Positions 9,255 through 18,002 of a stretch of DNA of 64,000 bases are shown here, one piece after another. The notes beneath the pieces were generated by a model that was not told where the DNA came from, searched no databases, and saw only the letters and a program-made list of their open reading frames with translations. The position numbers and the translations under genes are program-made. Position 1 is the stretch's first letter. Every line of letters starts with the position of its first letter. This DNA is from Planctomycetaceae bacterium (lineage in GTDB: Bacteria > Planctomycetota > Phycisphaerae > Phycisphaerales > UBA1924): positions 32,821-96,820 of the forward strand of contig JAJTDF010000002.1 of NCBI GenBank assembly GCA_021294835.1. Direction: 5' to 3'.

Positions 9255-9721
9255 ATTCCGAACTCCTGCTGCCGCTGCCGCCTCCCGGGATCTCCAAGCC
9301 AGGGGGAGCGACCAGCGATCCAGACCGTTTCTCAGAGCGTCGCGTTCTTTTGACGACTACTTGATGAGATGGTCTTTTTGTCGTATGCTTGATTGTGATC
9401 GCTTTCCACGTCGACGTCAAGCGTGAGACGGTAAGAAATCTGAAAAATCCTTGGAGTACCAGGATGCCCCCCTCGACTTGGCGATCAAATGAGTTGCTTG
9501 TCCGCTTGTCGAGTTTTCTTTGGACTGAGCGCCAACAATCTCCGGCCGGTCCCGGCATGGACCCGATGCCGGGGCAGGGCGATGCTGCCTGTGTCCCAGT
9601 CGAGGTCTCTTGCCCTCCGGAATCCGGCAGGAACAGTTCCCTCAGACGGCAGGGAACGCCTGCTCCTGCTGGATTGACCACCGCCCATGAGGACCCTTCA
9701 CACGTCTCCCGGAGACATGGC
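9255..9721. other. Divergent intergenic region, ccoNO / Rrf2 regulator
   Basis: No gene is supported in these 467 bases. They separate two divergent start codons and should hold both promoters. The stretch 9350-9450 is clearly more AT-rich than its surroundings and contains the FNR-like dyad listed at 9389. I could not settle on a single promoter for either direction. Confidence 0.6.
9389..9402. promoter_or_regulatory. FNR-like dyad, candidate oxygen-control site
   Basis: The sequence TTGATTGTGATCGC matches 8 of the 10 fixed bases of the FNR consensus TTGAT-N4-ATCAA. It is about 135 bases upstream of the ccoNO start codon, in the AT-rich part of the divergent region. FNR/ANR-type control of cbb3 operons under low oxygen is well established in other bacteria. 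No FNR gene is present in this window, so the link is inferred. Confidence 0.4.
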
Positions 9722-10285
9722 ATGCTCAGTCAGTCGGTTGGTTATGCGGCGATCGCCCTTGGATACGTCGCCGCGGCAGGCGGCAAGCCGATCCTCGTCA
9801 AAGAGATCGCAGCAGCCTCAGAGATGCCCGCTTCGTATCTGGCCAAGATCATCAACGGGCTGGCCCGCAAGGGCTTGGTCCTGACGCAGCGGGGCATCGG
9901 CGGCGGCGTGGTGCTGGCCAGGCCGGCAACCGAGATCACCCTGCATGACCTGTGCGTGTGCCTGGACGACCCATGCGTGCTGCCTCGCTGCATGCTGGGA
10001 ACCGCTGAATGCTCCGATGCCCGAGCCTGTCCGGCACACCAGTTCTGGACACAGTACCGCAACCGGTACATCGACTACCTCCGGCGAATGACCGTGGCCG
10101 ACGTAGCGGCGTTTGAACTTCGGCGGCGTGCCAACGGCGGTGTGCCGCCCAAGCCGGAGTCGACCGATGGCGACGCACGCAAGCGGCGCACGGCCCCGCT
10201 GCCGGTGGCGATTGACGCTCTGCTGCCGGGCGAGGTCGAGCCGACCCAAGCCGCCAGCGGTCCGAAGAGCGGCGGCAGCGCCTGA
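9722..10285 (+). CDS. Rrf2-family Fe-S transcription regulator
   Basis: Protein of 187 residues. The N-terminal winged helix (MLSQSVGYAAIALGYVA, then SYLAKIINGLARKGLVLTQR and the wing GIGGGVVLARP) is Rrf2 type. A Cys cluster follows at 78, 80, 85, 90, 97 and 103, of which CMLGTAECSDARACPAH (90-106) matches the three-Cys motif that binds an iron-sulfur cluster in NsrR, IscR and RsrR. The C-terminal 55 residues are a polar extension. It is transcribed divergently from the cbb3 operon, so it is a good candidate for a redox, NO or iron-sulfur sensor controlling that operon. Start chosen at the ATG after CCGGAGACATGGC. Confidence 0.88.
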   Translation: MLSQSVGYAAIALGYVAAAGGKPILVKEIAAASEMPASYLAKIINGLARKGLVLTQRGIGGGVVLARPATEITLHDLCVCLDDPCVLPRCMLGTAECSDARACPAHQFWTQYRNRYIDYLRRMTVADVAAFELRRRANGGVPPKPESTDGDARKRRTAPLPVAIDALLPGEVEPTQAASGPKSGGSA

Positions 10286-10327
10286 GCGAAGCACGTCTTT
10301 GGTGTGGATGAGACGGCCTGATGCCGC

Positions 10328-10864
10328 TTAGCGGCCGCGACGGACGATCACCTCGTTGCCGCGGTCGTTAACGAGGACCACCAGAGCGGCGGTCGGGTCA
10401 ATACGGTGGACCGTCCAGCCAGAGGGCAGCCGGTCGCCCACCCGCATGAGCGTTCCATCGAGCACAGCCATGGCGACCCCAGTGTCGCGGTCGCCACCCA
10501 TAACCACGGAGAGACGCGGAAGTGGAAGGGAATCGACCGGATCCGGATCGGCAACCGGGGCAGGAGCGGGTGCGGGTGCGGGAGCCGGCACGGCCTGCGG
10601 CGGCGGTTTGGGCAGCGACGCCTGGACCATCGGCGAAGTGACCGCCTCCGGCACGCGGCGTTCGGCCCACTGCTGGTACTGTGGCGGAATCACTTCCGCA
10701 GGGTTCATCAGGAGATTCGGGTTGACCGCCTCGGACTGGGGAGAGGCGGCCACAGACTGGGCCGGCGTGGCGGGGCCGCCAACGGCTCGCAGCGCCAGCA
10801 CCAGTGCCAGCGGCGCAAACAGCACGAGTGCGTCGGGTAGACGGGCGGGGAGAGAAGGCTTCAT
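10328..10864 (-). CDS. PilP/GspC-like pilus or secretion protein
   Basis: Protein of 178 residues: an N-terminal membrane segment (about 10-30, LVLFAPLALVLALRAVGG), a Pro/Ala-rich linker with a PAPAPAPAPAP run, and a C-terminal beta domain of about 60 residues (VMGGDRDTGVAMAVLDG, then VGDRLPSGWTVHRI). The layout resembles PilP and the homology region of GspC, which connect the inner-membrane PilM/N/O or GspL/M platform to the outer-membrane secretin. Its start overlaps the stop of the upstream PilO-like gene. Assignment rests mostly on architecture and position. Last gene of the cluster on this strand. Confidence 0.6.
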   Translation of the reverse strand: MKPSLPARLPDALVLFAPLALVLALRAVGGPATPAQSVAASPQSEAVNPNLLMNPAEVIPPQYQQWAERRVPEAVTSPMVQASLPKPPPQAVPAPAPAPAPAPVADPDPVDSLPLPRLSVVMGGDRDTGVAMAVLDGTLMRVGDRLPSGWTVHRIDPTAALVVLVNDRGNEVIVRRGR

Positions 10865-11544
10865 CGCGGAGCCTCCGGAACCTTGGCCGAAGCCGGGGAC
10901 GAGGTGGGGATGGGGTCAATCGAAACAGCCAGATGCTCCGCCCGCAGTTCAAGCAGAACCTCGCCTCTCTGCGGGTCGTTGAGTTTGGCCAGCCGCACAT
11001 CGCGAAGGGCGGTGAAACCCAGTTCGCGACGCATGTCATCCAGCATGGCGAGCACTCCGGCGTACGAACCTGCGGCCACCACTTCCATGCCGCGGGCCGT
11101 CCAGTGAACCGGCGATTTGGGAGCTTTGGGCGAATGGGCACCGGCACCGGCGGCAACGGCACCGGCACCGGCGGCAGCGGCGGCATCGCCCGGGCCGCGA
11201 CCCGGGGCAGCAGCCTGGCTGGGCTGAACGCGCTCAATCCGCAAGCCATGCAGCGCGGCCAGCGCATGAATGGCCCGCATGAGCTGCAGGTCATCGGAGG
11301 CAACGCGTGAACGGTCAAGTAGAGCGTCGGACTCTCGGCGAGCCCGGTCGGCGGCAGCAACCAAAGCCGCGAGATCGGTGCTGATACCCTCAAGAGACGA
11401 CACCTCGGTCAGAAGTGCCGCCTCCCGGTCACGCTGTGCAGCCAGGGAGCGGGCCGCGGGATCAACAAGCCCGAACCAGGCTCCACAGCAGACAACACCG
11501 CAAACGACACCGATGATGACCGTGTCGCGACGCAGTTGGTTCAT
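10861..11544 (-). CDS. PilO/GspM-like inner-membrane protein
   Basis: Protein of 227 residues with one N-terminal helix (about 9-27), a likely coiled coil with many Arg, Glu and Ala (about 30-90), a Gly/Ala-rich linker, then a compact alpha/beta domain ending near RAEHLAVSIDPIP. This is the PilO/GspM plan. The ATG at 11544 overlaps the stop of the PilMN gene (ATGA) and the 3' end overlaps the PilP-like start, so the three genes form one coupled block. The sequence itself is weakly conserved, as usual for PilO. Confidence 0.65.
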   Translation of the reverse strand: MNQLRRDTVIIGVVCGVVCCGAWFGLVDPAARSLAAQRDREAALLTEVSSLEGISTDLAALVAAADRARRESDALLDRSRVASDDLQLMRAIHALAALHGLRIERVQPSQAAAPGRGPGDAAAAAGAGAVAAGAGAHSPKAPKSPVHWTARGMEVVAAGSYAGVLAMLDDMRRELGFTALRDVRLAKLNDPQRGEVLLELRAEHLAVSIDPIPTSSPASAKVPEAPR

Positions 11545-13262
11545 CGCGTGCCTCCTGCGGCGGCGTTGCGACTCTCGCCGATCGGCGACCAACCGGGGTC
11601 AGCCAGTTCGATGGCCAGTTCGAATTCCTGACGATCCTCCGCCGACCCGGGCAGCCGCTGAACCGAACGCAGCGCGGCTGACCGGACAATCGGAATGGCG
11701 CGGATCGCGCTGGTGAGCATTTGCATCTGGGCGGTGGAATCGCCGTCACCGCGGAACTGACCGAGATCGTCACGGGAGGACGCGACGCCTCGCAGCCGCA
11801 GGGTGGACACCGCATTGGGGACGCCGCTGGGAGCAGACAGGTGCACCTCGGAAAACCGCACGGTGGGCGGGGTGGCGGCAGAGAGTTCGGCCAGCAGCAG
11901 CCCGGCCGGGATGCTCGGCTGGCCCCAGCGAAGTACCGTCTGCTTGACCGACTCGTTCAGGCGGCTCACCTCGACGGTGCGCTTGGCGATAGCGCCGTTG
12001 ACGGTCGCGGCCTGCAGACGAGTCTGCAGCAGACCGATGCGATGCTCGACCTGCTGGACCTCGGATGTTGCGAACCACGCATCGATCCCAAGCAGCGCTA
12101 ATGCGGCGGCAGCGCCGGTGAGAATGCCGGCGCGAAGCCGTCGCTCGCGATGGGCGATGCGGATCTGTTTGGACCACAGCACCAGTTCGGGAAGCGGCCG
12201 CCTGATCCAGGCTTCGATGTCGCCCTCCTGCACCACGGACGGCGCCGGACGGTCCTGCTCTTCAAGATCAAGACCGGCCTGGGTGGCAATGGCTTCCGGC
12301 AGGCGGGCAATCAGGGCGCCAGGGCCGATGACCCGGAGGCGGACACGGGTCCGGTCGGTGTCGCGCACCCCGAAGCGGATGGACTGCTTGAGATCGATGC
12401 TCAGCCTCTGCACAAATGGCTGGATAAGCGGCAGAACGGTTTCGGCGGCGACACCCTGCGCGGAATCAAACATGGTGCCGCGCCGTGGCAAGCCGTTGCG
12501 GGCCCACGCCTGATCGGCTTGCGCGAGCGAGAAGTGCACGGAGCCCTCCTGGCCGTCCACCGTGGTCCGCAGTTCGCGTGTGATCGCAGTTGCCAGCGTG
12601 GCACGTCCGATGGTCAGACGCCGGCAGAAGATCAGCCGACCGTCGACGGCCAGCGCGAGCGCGGAATTGTGCTGGCCGATGTGCATCGCGATGCTGGGAC
12701 CGGCGCCGCCCGATGCCGCGGTGACAATCGCCTCACGCATACCCAGCGCCGGACCCGGCACGACCGCCGACAAACGCAGTCCGACGGCCCGCAGTTGACT
12801 CGCCACTTCCCTGATACCCAGGTCCGACGCGCCGGCCACCAGCAGGTGCTTCTGCAACAGTGTTTGTTCGGGACCGTCCTGAACTGAGGACGGCGGGGAG
12901 TCCGTCCACGCCAGGCAGGCCCCGACAGAGTCGCCGCGAGGGTCCAGACCGGTGGAGTCGAGAATGGACAGGGACGCTGCACGACGGGCGTCATCGGTGG
13001 TGATGCTGGCCGAGCAGCTGAACATCGCCACCGGCTCATCCGGCAGAGCGCTGATCACCAGCGTCTGCGCACCGGTCACGCCAAACTGGTCCACCATCTG
13101 GATCAGTGCATTCTCGGAGGCCTTGATCATCTCCGGCAGACCAGCGGTCGACCCGACATTCGGATAGGTCGTGCGGGAGAAGACCACGCGGCCCCGACGC
13201 ATGATCGCCGCGACCAGGCGGCCGGGTCCGATCTCCAGAATGACCGAGGTTCGCATCTGCAC
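11541..13262 (-). CDS. Fused PilM-PilN-like pilus assembly protein
   Basis: Protein of 573 residues. The first 360 or so resemble an actin-like PilM/GspL ATPase fold (start RTSVILEIGPGRLVAAI, later PSIAMHIGQHNSALALAVDG, typical of phosphate-loop strands). A membrane helix follows at about 375-395 (AGILTGAAAALALLGIDAWFA), then a PilN-like periplasmic part with coiled coil (QQVEHRIGLLQTRLQ) and alpha/beta domain. In most bacteria PilM and PilN are separate; GspL naturally combines the two. The frame opens with GTG at 13262; ATG six bases later is an alternative. It assembles with the PilO- and PilP-like products. Confidence 0.72.
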   Translation of the reverse strand: MQMRTSVILEIGPGRLVAAIMRRGRVVFSRTTYPNVGSTAGLPEMIKASENALIQMVDQFGVTGAQTLVISALPDEPVAMFSCSASITTDDARRAASLSILDSTGLDPRGDSVGACLAWTDSPPSSVQDGPEQTLLQKHLLVAGASDLGIREVASQLRAVGLRLSAVVPGPALGMREAIVTAASGGAGPSIAMHIGQHNSALALAVDGRLIFCRRLTIGRATLATAITRELRTTVDGQEGSVHFSLAQADQAWARNGLPRRGTMFDSAQGVAAETVLPLIQPFVQRLSIDLKQSIRFGVRDTDRTRVRLRVIGPGALIARLPEAIATQAGLDLEEQDRPAPSVVQEGDIEAWIRRPLPELVLWSKQIRIAHRERRLRAGILTGAAAALALLGIDAWFATSEVQQVEHRIGLLQTRLQAATVNGAIAKRTVEVSRLNESVKQTVLRWGQPSIPAGLLLAELSAATPPTVRFSEVHLSAPSGVPNAVSTLRLRGVASSRDDLGQFRGDGDSTAQMQMLTSAIRAIPIVRSAALRSVQRLPGSAEDRQEFELAIELADPGWSPIGESRNAAAGGTR

Positions 13263-13342
13263 GTGTCGGGAAACCTCTGCGGCGGGATTGCCGAACTCAC
13301 CTTGTTTGCCTATCGGTCGGATGACGTGGCGGCTTTCAGCGG

Positions 13343-13648
13343 TCAGGCGGACTGCGGGCGACGAATGACGCTATCGGACGGCGTCGGGCAGGCCGCCCCG
13401 AAGGAGCGTGATGGAGGGCGTCGCCACTCGGACAGCGCCCCATCGGCAACGGCCAGTTTGTGTACGTCGTTCGGTGCGGGTGACAACTCGGGACACGTAC
13501 GCGATGGCGGCAGCGGGAAGGGAACACGGCGCGTGAGGCGCTCGCGGACGCTCCCGGCGAGAGCCACCGCAGCAGGATCAGCAACGGCGACACCTGTCTC
13601 ACGCATGAGCGTGAGAAGGCGTGACAGTGTTGCGAGGCGAGGATTCAT
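13343..13648 (-). CDS. Small hypothetical protein in the pilus cluster
   Basis: Possible protein of 101 residues beginning MNPRLATLSRLLTLMRETGV, without membrane segment or recognised domain; the C-terminal half is Pro/Arg/Ser rich. The start is supported by GGAG eight bases upstream. An ATG six bases earlier overlaps that GGAG. It lies on the same strand between the prepilin and PilMN genes. Coding status is uncertain because the third-position pattern is less biased than in neighbours. Confidence 0.4.
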   Translation of the reverse strand: MNPRLATLSRLLTLMRETGVAVADPAAVALAGSVRERLTRRVPFPLPPSRTCPELSPAPNDVHKLAVADGALSEWRRPPSRSFGAACPTPSDSVIRRPQSA

Positions 13649-14029
13649 GGGCATCACTCCGCACGGTTCAGGCCGATACCGAGTGCCGGTTCTGACCATC
13701 TGGCCATGCATGTGGTCCGTCCGCAGTGCTGGCTGCCACCATTTCATGACTGAGGCCTCTGCAGATGTGATCCTGCGACGCTCTCCCTCAGGCACGGGCA
13801 ACGGCTTTACTTGAGCCGTCGGCGATTCACCTCTGCCTGACACCCCACCGTGCAAAGACCGGCCCACCCTGCGATGACAGCGTACAACTCACGCTCTATT
13901 CTGGAGCTCGGCTTGCTGGCGAGTTGGCACTGCGACAACTACCACCGCAGAAGAAGCACTTCTGCCCCGACGATCACGCCGATGGACGGGAGCGGCTGGA
14001 AACCGTGACGTCAACGCCGCAGGGACCGA
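13649..14029. other. Non-coding stretch inside the pilus cluster
   Basis: I see no supported gene, tRNA or strong terminator in these 381 bases between the prepilin gene and the small hypothetical gene. Base composition is lower in GC than the flanking genes, compatible with a promoter for the PilMN-O-P block or an eroded second prepilin gene, but neither can be shown. Confidence 0.4.
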
Positions 14030-14494
14030 TCACCAGGTGTTCTCATTGATGCCGGTGGTGTTGGTGTTGGCCCAGATCTTGCCCACGGCTGAGTCGTAGA
14101 CATACCCCGGGGTCGGGGTTCCGCTGACGATGGTCTGGGCAGGATTGGGGGTCCCGGCGGTGGGAACGGTGAACGTGCCGGCAGCGATCACGGCGCTGCC
14201 GTTGTACGGATTCGCCGGGATGTAGTCCTGCAGCACCACGCCCGGGGTCTGCATCTGGTTGAGCGATGGATACACGGGCGCCACGGTCGTCAGGTGGCTG
14301 TGTGCATAGAAATTGGAGATCGCCGACCGGACGTTGCCGAGGGTCGAGCGGAGCGTCGCCTCGCGTGCCTTGGCCGAGTAATCGAAATACCGCGGCACCG
14401 CGATGACTGACAGAATGCCGAGCACCACAATCACTGCAAGCAGTTCGATCAGGGTGAACCCATTCTGCTTCTGGCTCTTCGTAAAGGTTCGCAT
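14030..14494 (-). CDS. Type IV prepilin / major pseudopilin (GspG-like)
   Basis: Protein of 154 residues with a class III signal: a short basic leader (MRTFTKSQKQNG) cleaved before Phe, then FTLIELLAVIVVLGILSVIA with Glu at +5 of the mature protein. After the helix come PRYFDYSAKAREATLRSTL and a C-terminal domain of Thr, Pro, Gly and Asn-rich beta strands. The size fits a pseudopilin or a short pilin. The start ATG at 14494 is preceded by AAGGAAAGG. Adjacent GspF- and GspE-type genes supply the assembly platform and motor. A prepilin peptidase is not seen in the window. Confidence 0.9.
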   Translation of the reverse strand: MRTFTKSQKQNGFTLIELLAVIVVLGILSVIAVPRYFDYSAKAREATLRSTLGNVRSAISNFYAHSHLTTVAPVYPSLNQMQTPGVVLQDYIPANPYNGSAVIAAGTFTVPTAGTPNPAQTIVSGTPTPGYVYDSAVGKIWANTNTTGINENTW

Positions 14495-14538
14495 ATCGCC
14501 TTTCCTTTTATCTACCTCAGTTGCTGGCAGGTATCGGA

Positions 14539-15741
14539 TCACATCCCGACCAGCTTTGCTGAATTCCACATAGGAAGCAGCACGGCCAGGGCCACAATCA
14601 GGACAACGCCCGTGATCAGGACGATCAGGAAGGGTTCGATAACAGTCGACAGTCGCTTTGCCAGGCGAGTGGCCTCACGCTCCTGTTCGTCAGCAATCAA
14701 CTGGCACATCTTCGATAACTGAGCGGCCTCCTCGCCGGAGATGAGCATCTGGCGAGCAAGCGGCGAGAAGCTCGGACACTGAGGAAGCACAGCTCCGATG
14801 CGTCCGCCCGCGCGCACCTGCCGGGCGATCCGCTGAGCATCGTCCTGCACAGCCTTGAGGGCGGAGGCACCGCCAGCGAGGTCAAGGGCCTCAAGCAGAT
14901 TCAGGCCGGAGGTCAGACACAGGCCCAGGATCCGGCAGAACCGTGCCGTGGCGGTGCCGAGCATGATCACTCGCAAGGGTGAGAGCCTGAGCAGGATGGC
15001 GTGAATCACCGGAAGGACCAGCCCCCTTTTCCAGCATTGATGCAGGACCATAGCGACTCCGCCGCACCCGGCCATCCAGAGCCACCATGACCCGCGGACG
15101 GAGTTGCCGACTGCGACCAGTACCGCGGTCAGCATGGGCACCTCGATATTGCGAGCCTTGAACATGGCCCCGAACCTCGGCATGACGCCGACGGTCAGAA
15201 CGATCAGGGCGAGGGCCAGGACCACGATCACGCAAGCGGGATAGACGGTCGCTGATCGCAGGGCTTGCCGGGTTTCATCCTGACGCTCAAGAGTCTCCGC
15301 CAGGAACTCAAGCGCCTTGACAAGGTTGCCGCTCTTCTCAGCGGCGGCGATCGTCTTGACGAAGATCTCGCCGAAGACCGCGGAATTTCGGCCAAGCGAG
15401 TCGGCCAGCGTCTCACCGGCCGTCACCGACTCGGCAGCTGACGCAAGAGCATCACGCAGGCGGCCGGGCTCCGCGGAGTCAGCGATCGAGCCCAGGGCTC
15501 GAGAGAGCGGGACGCCGGCGGACACCAGCACGGCGAGCTGGTGCGCGAAACGACTGGTCTCCAGCGGCGACGCAGCGGACGGCCCGAAGCGTCGCCTGGG
15601 GACGATGTCGATGCTGGTGACCAGCAGCCCCCGTCCGGTCAACAGTCGCATCGCGGCGATCTCGGAAGCCGCTTCGATCACTCCGACCGAGGCGACGCCG
15701 GCGCGGTCAACGGCACGGTATCGGAACGGGACGTCGCTCAT
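14539..15741 (-). CDS. Type II secretion / type IV pilus platform protein (GspF/PilC)
   Basis: Protein of 400 residues with two repeated GspF domains (about 60-190 and 265-390) and three membrane segments (near 165-185, 215-235 and 370-390). It starts MSDVPFRYRAVDRAGVASVG, the usual beginning of GspF/PilC. Conserved helices such as FAHQLAVLVSAGVPLSRAL are present in the first repeat. The ATG overlaps the stop of the GspE/PilB gene, so motor and platform are made together. Confidence 0.9.
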   Translation of the reverse strand: MSDVPFRYRAVDRAGVASVGVIEAASEIAAMRLLTGRGLLVTSIDIVPRRRFGPSAASPLETSRFAHQLAVLVSAGVPLSRALGSIADSAEPGRLRDALASAAESVTAGETLADSLGRNSAVFGEIFVKTIAAAEKSGNLVKALEFLAETLERQDETRQALRSATVYPACVIVVLALALIVLTVGVMPRFGAMFKARNIEVPMLTAVLVAVGNSVRGSWWLWMAGCGGVAMVLHQCWKRGLVLPVIHAILLRLSPLRVIMLGTATARFCRILGLCLTSGLNLLEALDLAGGASALKAVQDDAQRIARQVRAGGRIGAVLPQCPSFSPLARQMLISGEEAAQLSKMCQLIADEQEREATRLAKRLSTVIEPFLIVLITGVVLIVALAVLLPMWNSAKLVGM

Positions 15742-17477
15742 GCCGACAGCCTCACGGCCGATGCGGCGATATCGCGATCAAGCGAGCCTGCGGCCAGACG
15801 GATGACCTCTTCCAGAGTGGTCAGACCGAGCTGGGCCTTCTCGACGCCGTCGAGCCACATCGGCCGCATGCCTTCGCCGAGAGCAACCGATCGCACGGCG
15901 CCGGCATCGACGCCGGCAACGACAGCCTCACGGACAGGGTCGGTGACTTCCAGAAGTTCGTACACGCCCACTCGACCACGGAATCCGGTGCTGCCGCAGC
16001 GGACACAACCGGCCCCGACGCGGTATCCGCCGCTCTGCATGGCGGAACCGCCGGCGCCGCTGAACGCACTCGCTCCGGCCAGACGGCCCAGAATGCCGGG
16101 ATGGGCCTCGCAGGGCCGAGCGCACTGGTCGCAGACGCGTCGGAGCAGTCGTTGCGCGAGCACGCCGCTCAGGGCGGCGGCGATGGCGAAGTTGGGCACG
16201 CCCAGGTCGGCCAGACGAGCAACCGCGCCGGCGGCGTCGCCGGTGTGGATGCTCGAGAGCACCATGTGGCCGGTGAGCGCGGCCTGCACGGCGATGCGGG
16301 CTGTTTCTTCGTCGCGAATCTCGCCGACAAGGATGACGTCGGGGTCCTGACGAAGCACGGATCGCAGCGCGGAGGCGAAACTCAGGCCAAGGTCGGCGTT
16401 GACCTGAATCTGCCGCACCATGGGCATGCGCACCTCGACCGGGTCTTCGATGGTGATCAGGTTCCGTTCCGCGGTGTTGAGTGTGCGCAGAGCCACATAA
16501 AGGCTTGTGGTCTTGCCTGATCCGGTTGGGCCGGCGGCCAGAACCATGCCGCTGGGCTGAACGAGTACGGCCTCCAGCCGGCGGCGCTGCTCCCCGGCGA
16601 GACCAAGCGACTCCCACGTGGAGCCGGCCATGCCTCCCGCCAGAAGGCGAAGCACGACGTTCTCGCCGTGCACGGTGGGCACGATCGAGACACGGACGTC
16701 AACGGTGCGACCGTCATGAATGAACCGAAACTTGCCTTCCTGAGGCCGTCGCGTCTGGGTAAGGTCCAGGCCGGACATGACCTTGATGCGCTGCACGACA
16801 GCCGGGTGGCTTGAGAGGCTCGGACCCGGACGCTGGACGAGCACGCCGTCAATACGCTGCCGGAGGGTGACGCTGGAGTCCTCGGGTGAGATGTGAACGT
16901 CGGACGCGCCGACGGCGGCGGCCTCCGCGATGATCTGGTTGACCGCCTGGACAATGGGAGCTTGATCAGCCGCGATGTTCTCGCTGCCGGTCGACGACTC
17001 GGCACGAGAAGTTTGAGCCCCGTGCAGGGAGTAGGCCCGCTGGATCAGCGAGCGGAGGACGGTCTCCTCAGCAAGCACGCTGACCACCTCGCACCGCATG
17101 GCCTCGCGCACCCGGTCGGCGGCGGTGAGGTCCAGCGGGTCGACCATGGCGACACACGCCGACCCGCCCAGCACGAAGATCGGAAACACGCCATGCCGCT
17201 CGGCAATCGACCGCGGCAGCAGAGCCGCATTGGCAACCTCGATTTCGTACTGATCAAGATCAACAAACGGGCACTCGCTGACCTGCGCCCGGACGATGGC
17301 GGCATGCCGGGGGGTGAGAAAACGCAGACCGATGGCGGCTTCCACCAGGCCGCTCCGGCGGGAGGCGGCCTCGGCACGCACCTTGTCAACCTGATCACCG
17401 GTCAGGTCGCCGCTCTCCAGAAGGGCGGCGATGACAAACTGGTCCTGCTCAAGCTGCAAGGCCCGCTCCTTGCTCAC
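15738..17477 (-). CDS. Type II secretion / type IV pilus assembly ATPase (GspE/PilB)
   Basis: Protein of 579 residues. An N-terminal MshEN/GspE_N domain (about 10-145) precedes the ATPase. Motifs are Walker A GPTGSGKT at 316-323, the Asp box ITIEDPVEVRMP, Walker B DVILVGEIRDEETA, the His box LSSIHTGDAAGA, and a zinc-binding pair CDQC...CVRC near the C-terminus. The motor drives pilus or pseudopilus extension. The start codon is GTG at 17477, within the 3' end of the PilZ gene (29-base overlap). Confidence 0.93.
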   Translation of the reverse strand: MSKERALQLEQDQFVIAALLESGDLTGDQVDKVRAEAASRRSGLVEAAIGLRFLTPRHAAIVRAQVSECPFVDLDQYEIEVANAALLPRSIAERHGVFPIFVLGGSACVAMVDPLDLTAADRVREAMRCEVVSVLAEETVLRSLIQRAYSLHGAQTSRAESSTGSENIAADQAPIVQAVNQIIAEAAAVGASDVHISPEDSSVTLRQRIDGVLVQRPGPSLSSHPAVVQRIKVMSGLDLTQTRRPQEGKFRFIHDGRTVDVRVSIVPTVHGENVVLRLLAGGMAGSTWESLGLAGEQRRRLEAVLVQPSGMVLAAGPTGSGKTTSLYVALRTLNTAERNLITIEDPVEVRMPMVRQIQVNADLGLSFASALRSVLRQDPDVILVGEIRDEETARIAVQAALTGHMVLSSIHTGDAAGAVARLADLGVPNFAIAAALSGVLAQRLLRRVCDQCARPCEAHPGILGRLAGASAFSGAGGSAMQSGGYRVGAGCVRCGSTGFRGRVGVYELLEVTDPVREAVVAGVDAGAVRSVALGEGMRPMWLDGVEKAQLGLTTLEEVIRLAAGSLDRDIAASAVRLSA

Positions 17478-17871
17478 CCTCGCTGAGAGACCTGACGGCC
17501 AGCGACACCAGCGTGGTCATGACGGCCGCATGCTCAGCGTTCACCACCACACCAAGCGCATAGGTGGGGCGGCGATCGAGCATGGCGGTGCGGACGACGC
17601 GCCCGGAAATCTCAGCCAGCGGCTTGTCGGCGGCGTCGGTGATGGCGATGTCGATGGCGGCGCCGATGGGAACGAAGACCGGCACCCGCACCTCGACGCC
17701 GCCCTGGCTCACGCTGGACAGTCGACCCGGGACGCGGCCGTCAAGGCCGCCGACGCCGCGGGCAAACCGCACCTTGGAGACGCAGGACTGTCCGACGCGC
17801 AGGGTCATGGCCATATCGCACGAGAAGCGTTCGTGCTGCCGCACTGAAAGATCTGTGCTTGGTCTGATCAT
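17449..17871 (-). CDS. PilZ-domain protein
   Basis: Protein of 140 residues consisting of a single PilZ domain. It carries RQHERF (the RxxxR arm that wraps cyclic di-GMP) near residue 11 and a later LSSVSQGGVEV loop at the place of the usual (D/N)xSxxG. The Asp/Asn of that second motif is replaced by Ser, so c-di-GMP binding may be weak. GGAG lies five bases before the ATG. Position directly upstream of, and overlapping, the assembly ATPase gene suggests control of pilus motor activity, as for PilZ proteins elsewhere. Confidence 0.78.
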   Translation of the reverse strand: MIRPSTDLSVRQHERFSCDMAMTLRVGQSCVSKVRFARGVGGLDGRVPGRLSSVSQGGVEVRVPVFVPIGAAIDIAITDAADKPLAEISGRVVRTAMLDRRPTYALGVVVNAEHAAVMTTLVSLAVRSLSEGEQGAGLAA

Positions 17872-18002
17872 GACGGCTCCGGCCTGTGTTCGGGTAATCG
17901 GTCCTGCTTCGGTCGCCCTTGAGACCAGCGAAGGCCCAAAGACCCCGATCACACGGTCTCGGGGCGACGAAAGGGCAGGAAGTCATCCGATAACCAGATT
18001 TG

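Noticed and set aside
13336..13602. Alternative minus-strand frame of 88 codons overlapping the small pilus-cluster gene
   Set aside because: No ribosome site, Arg/Pro-rich translation; the frame starting at 13648 has a better start signal.
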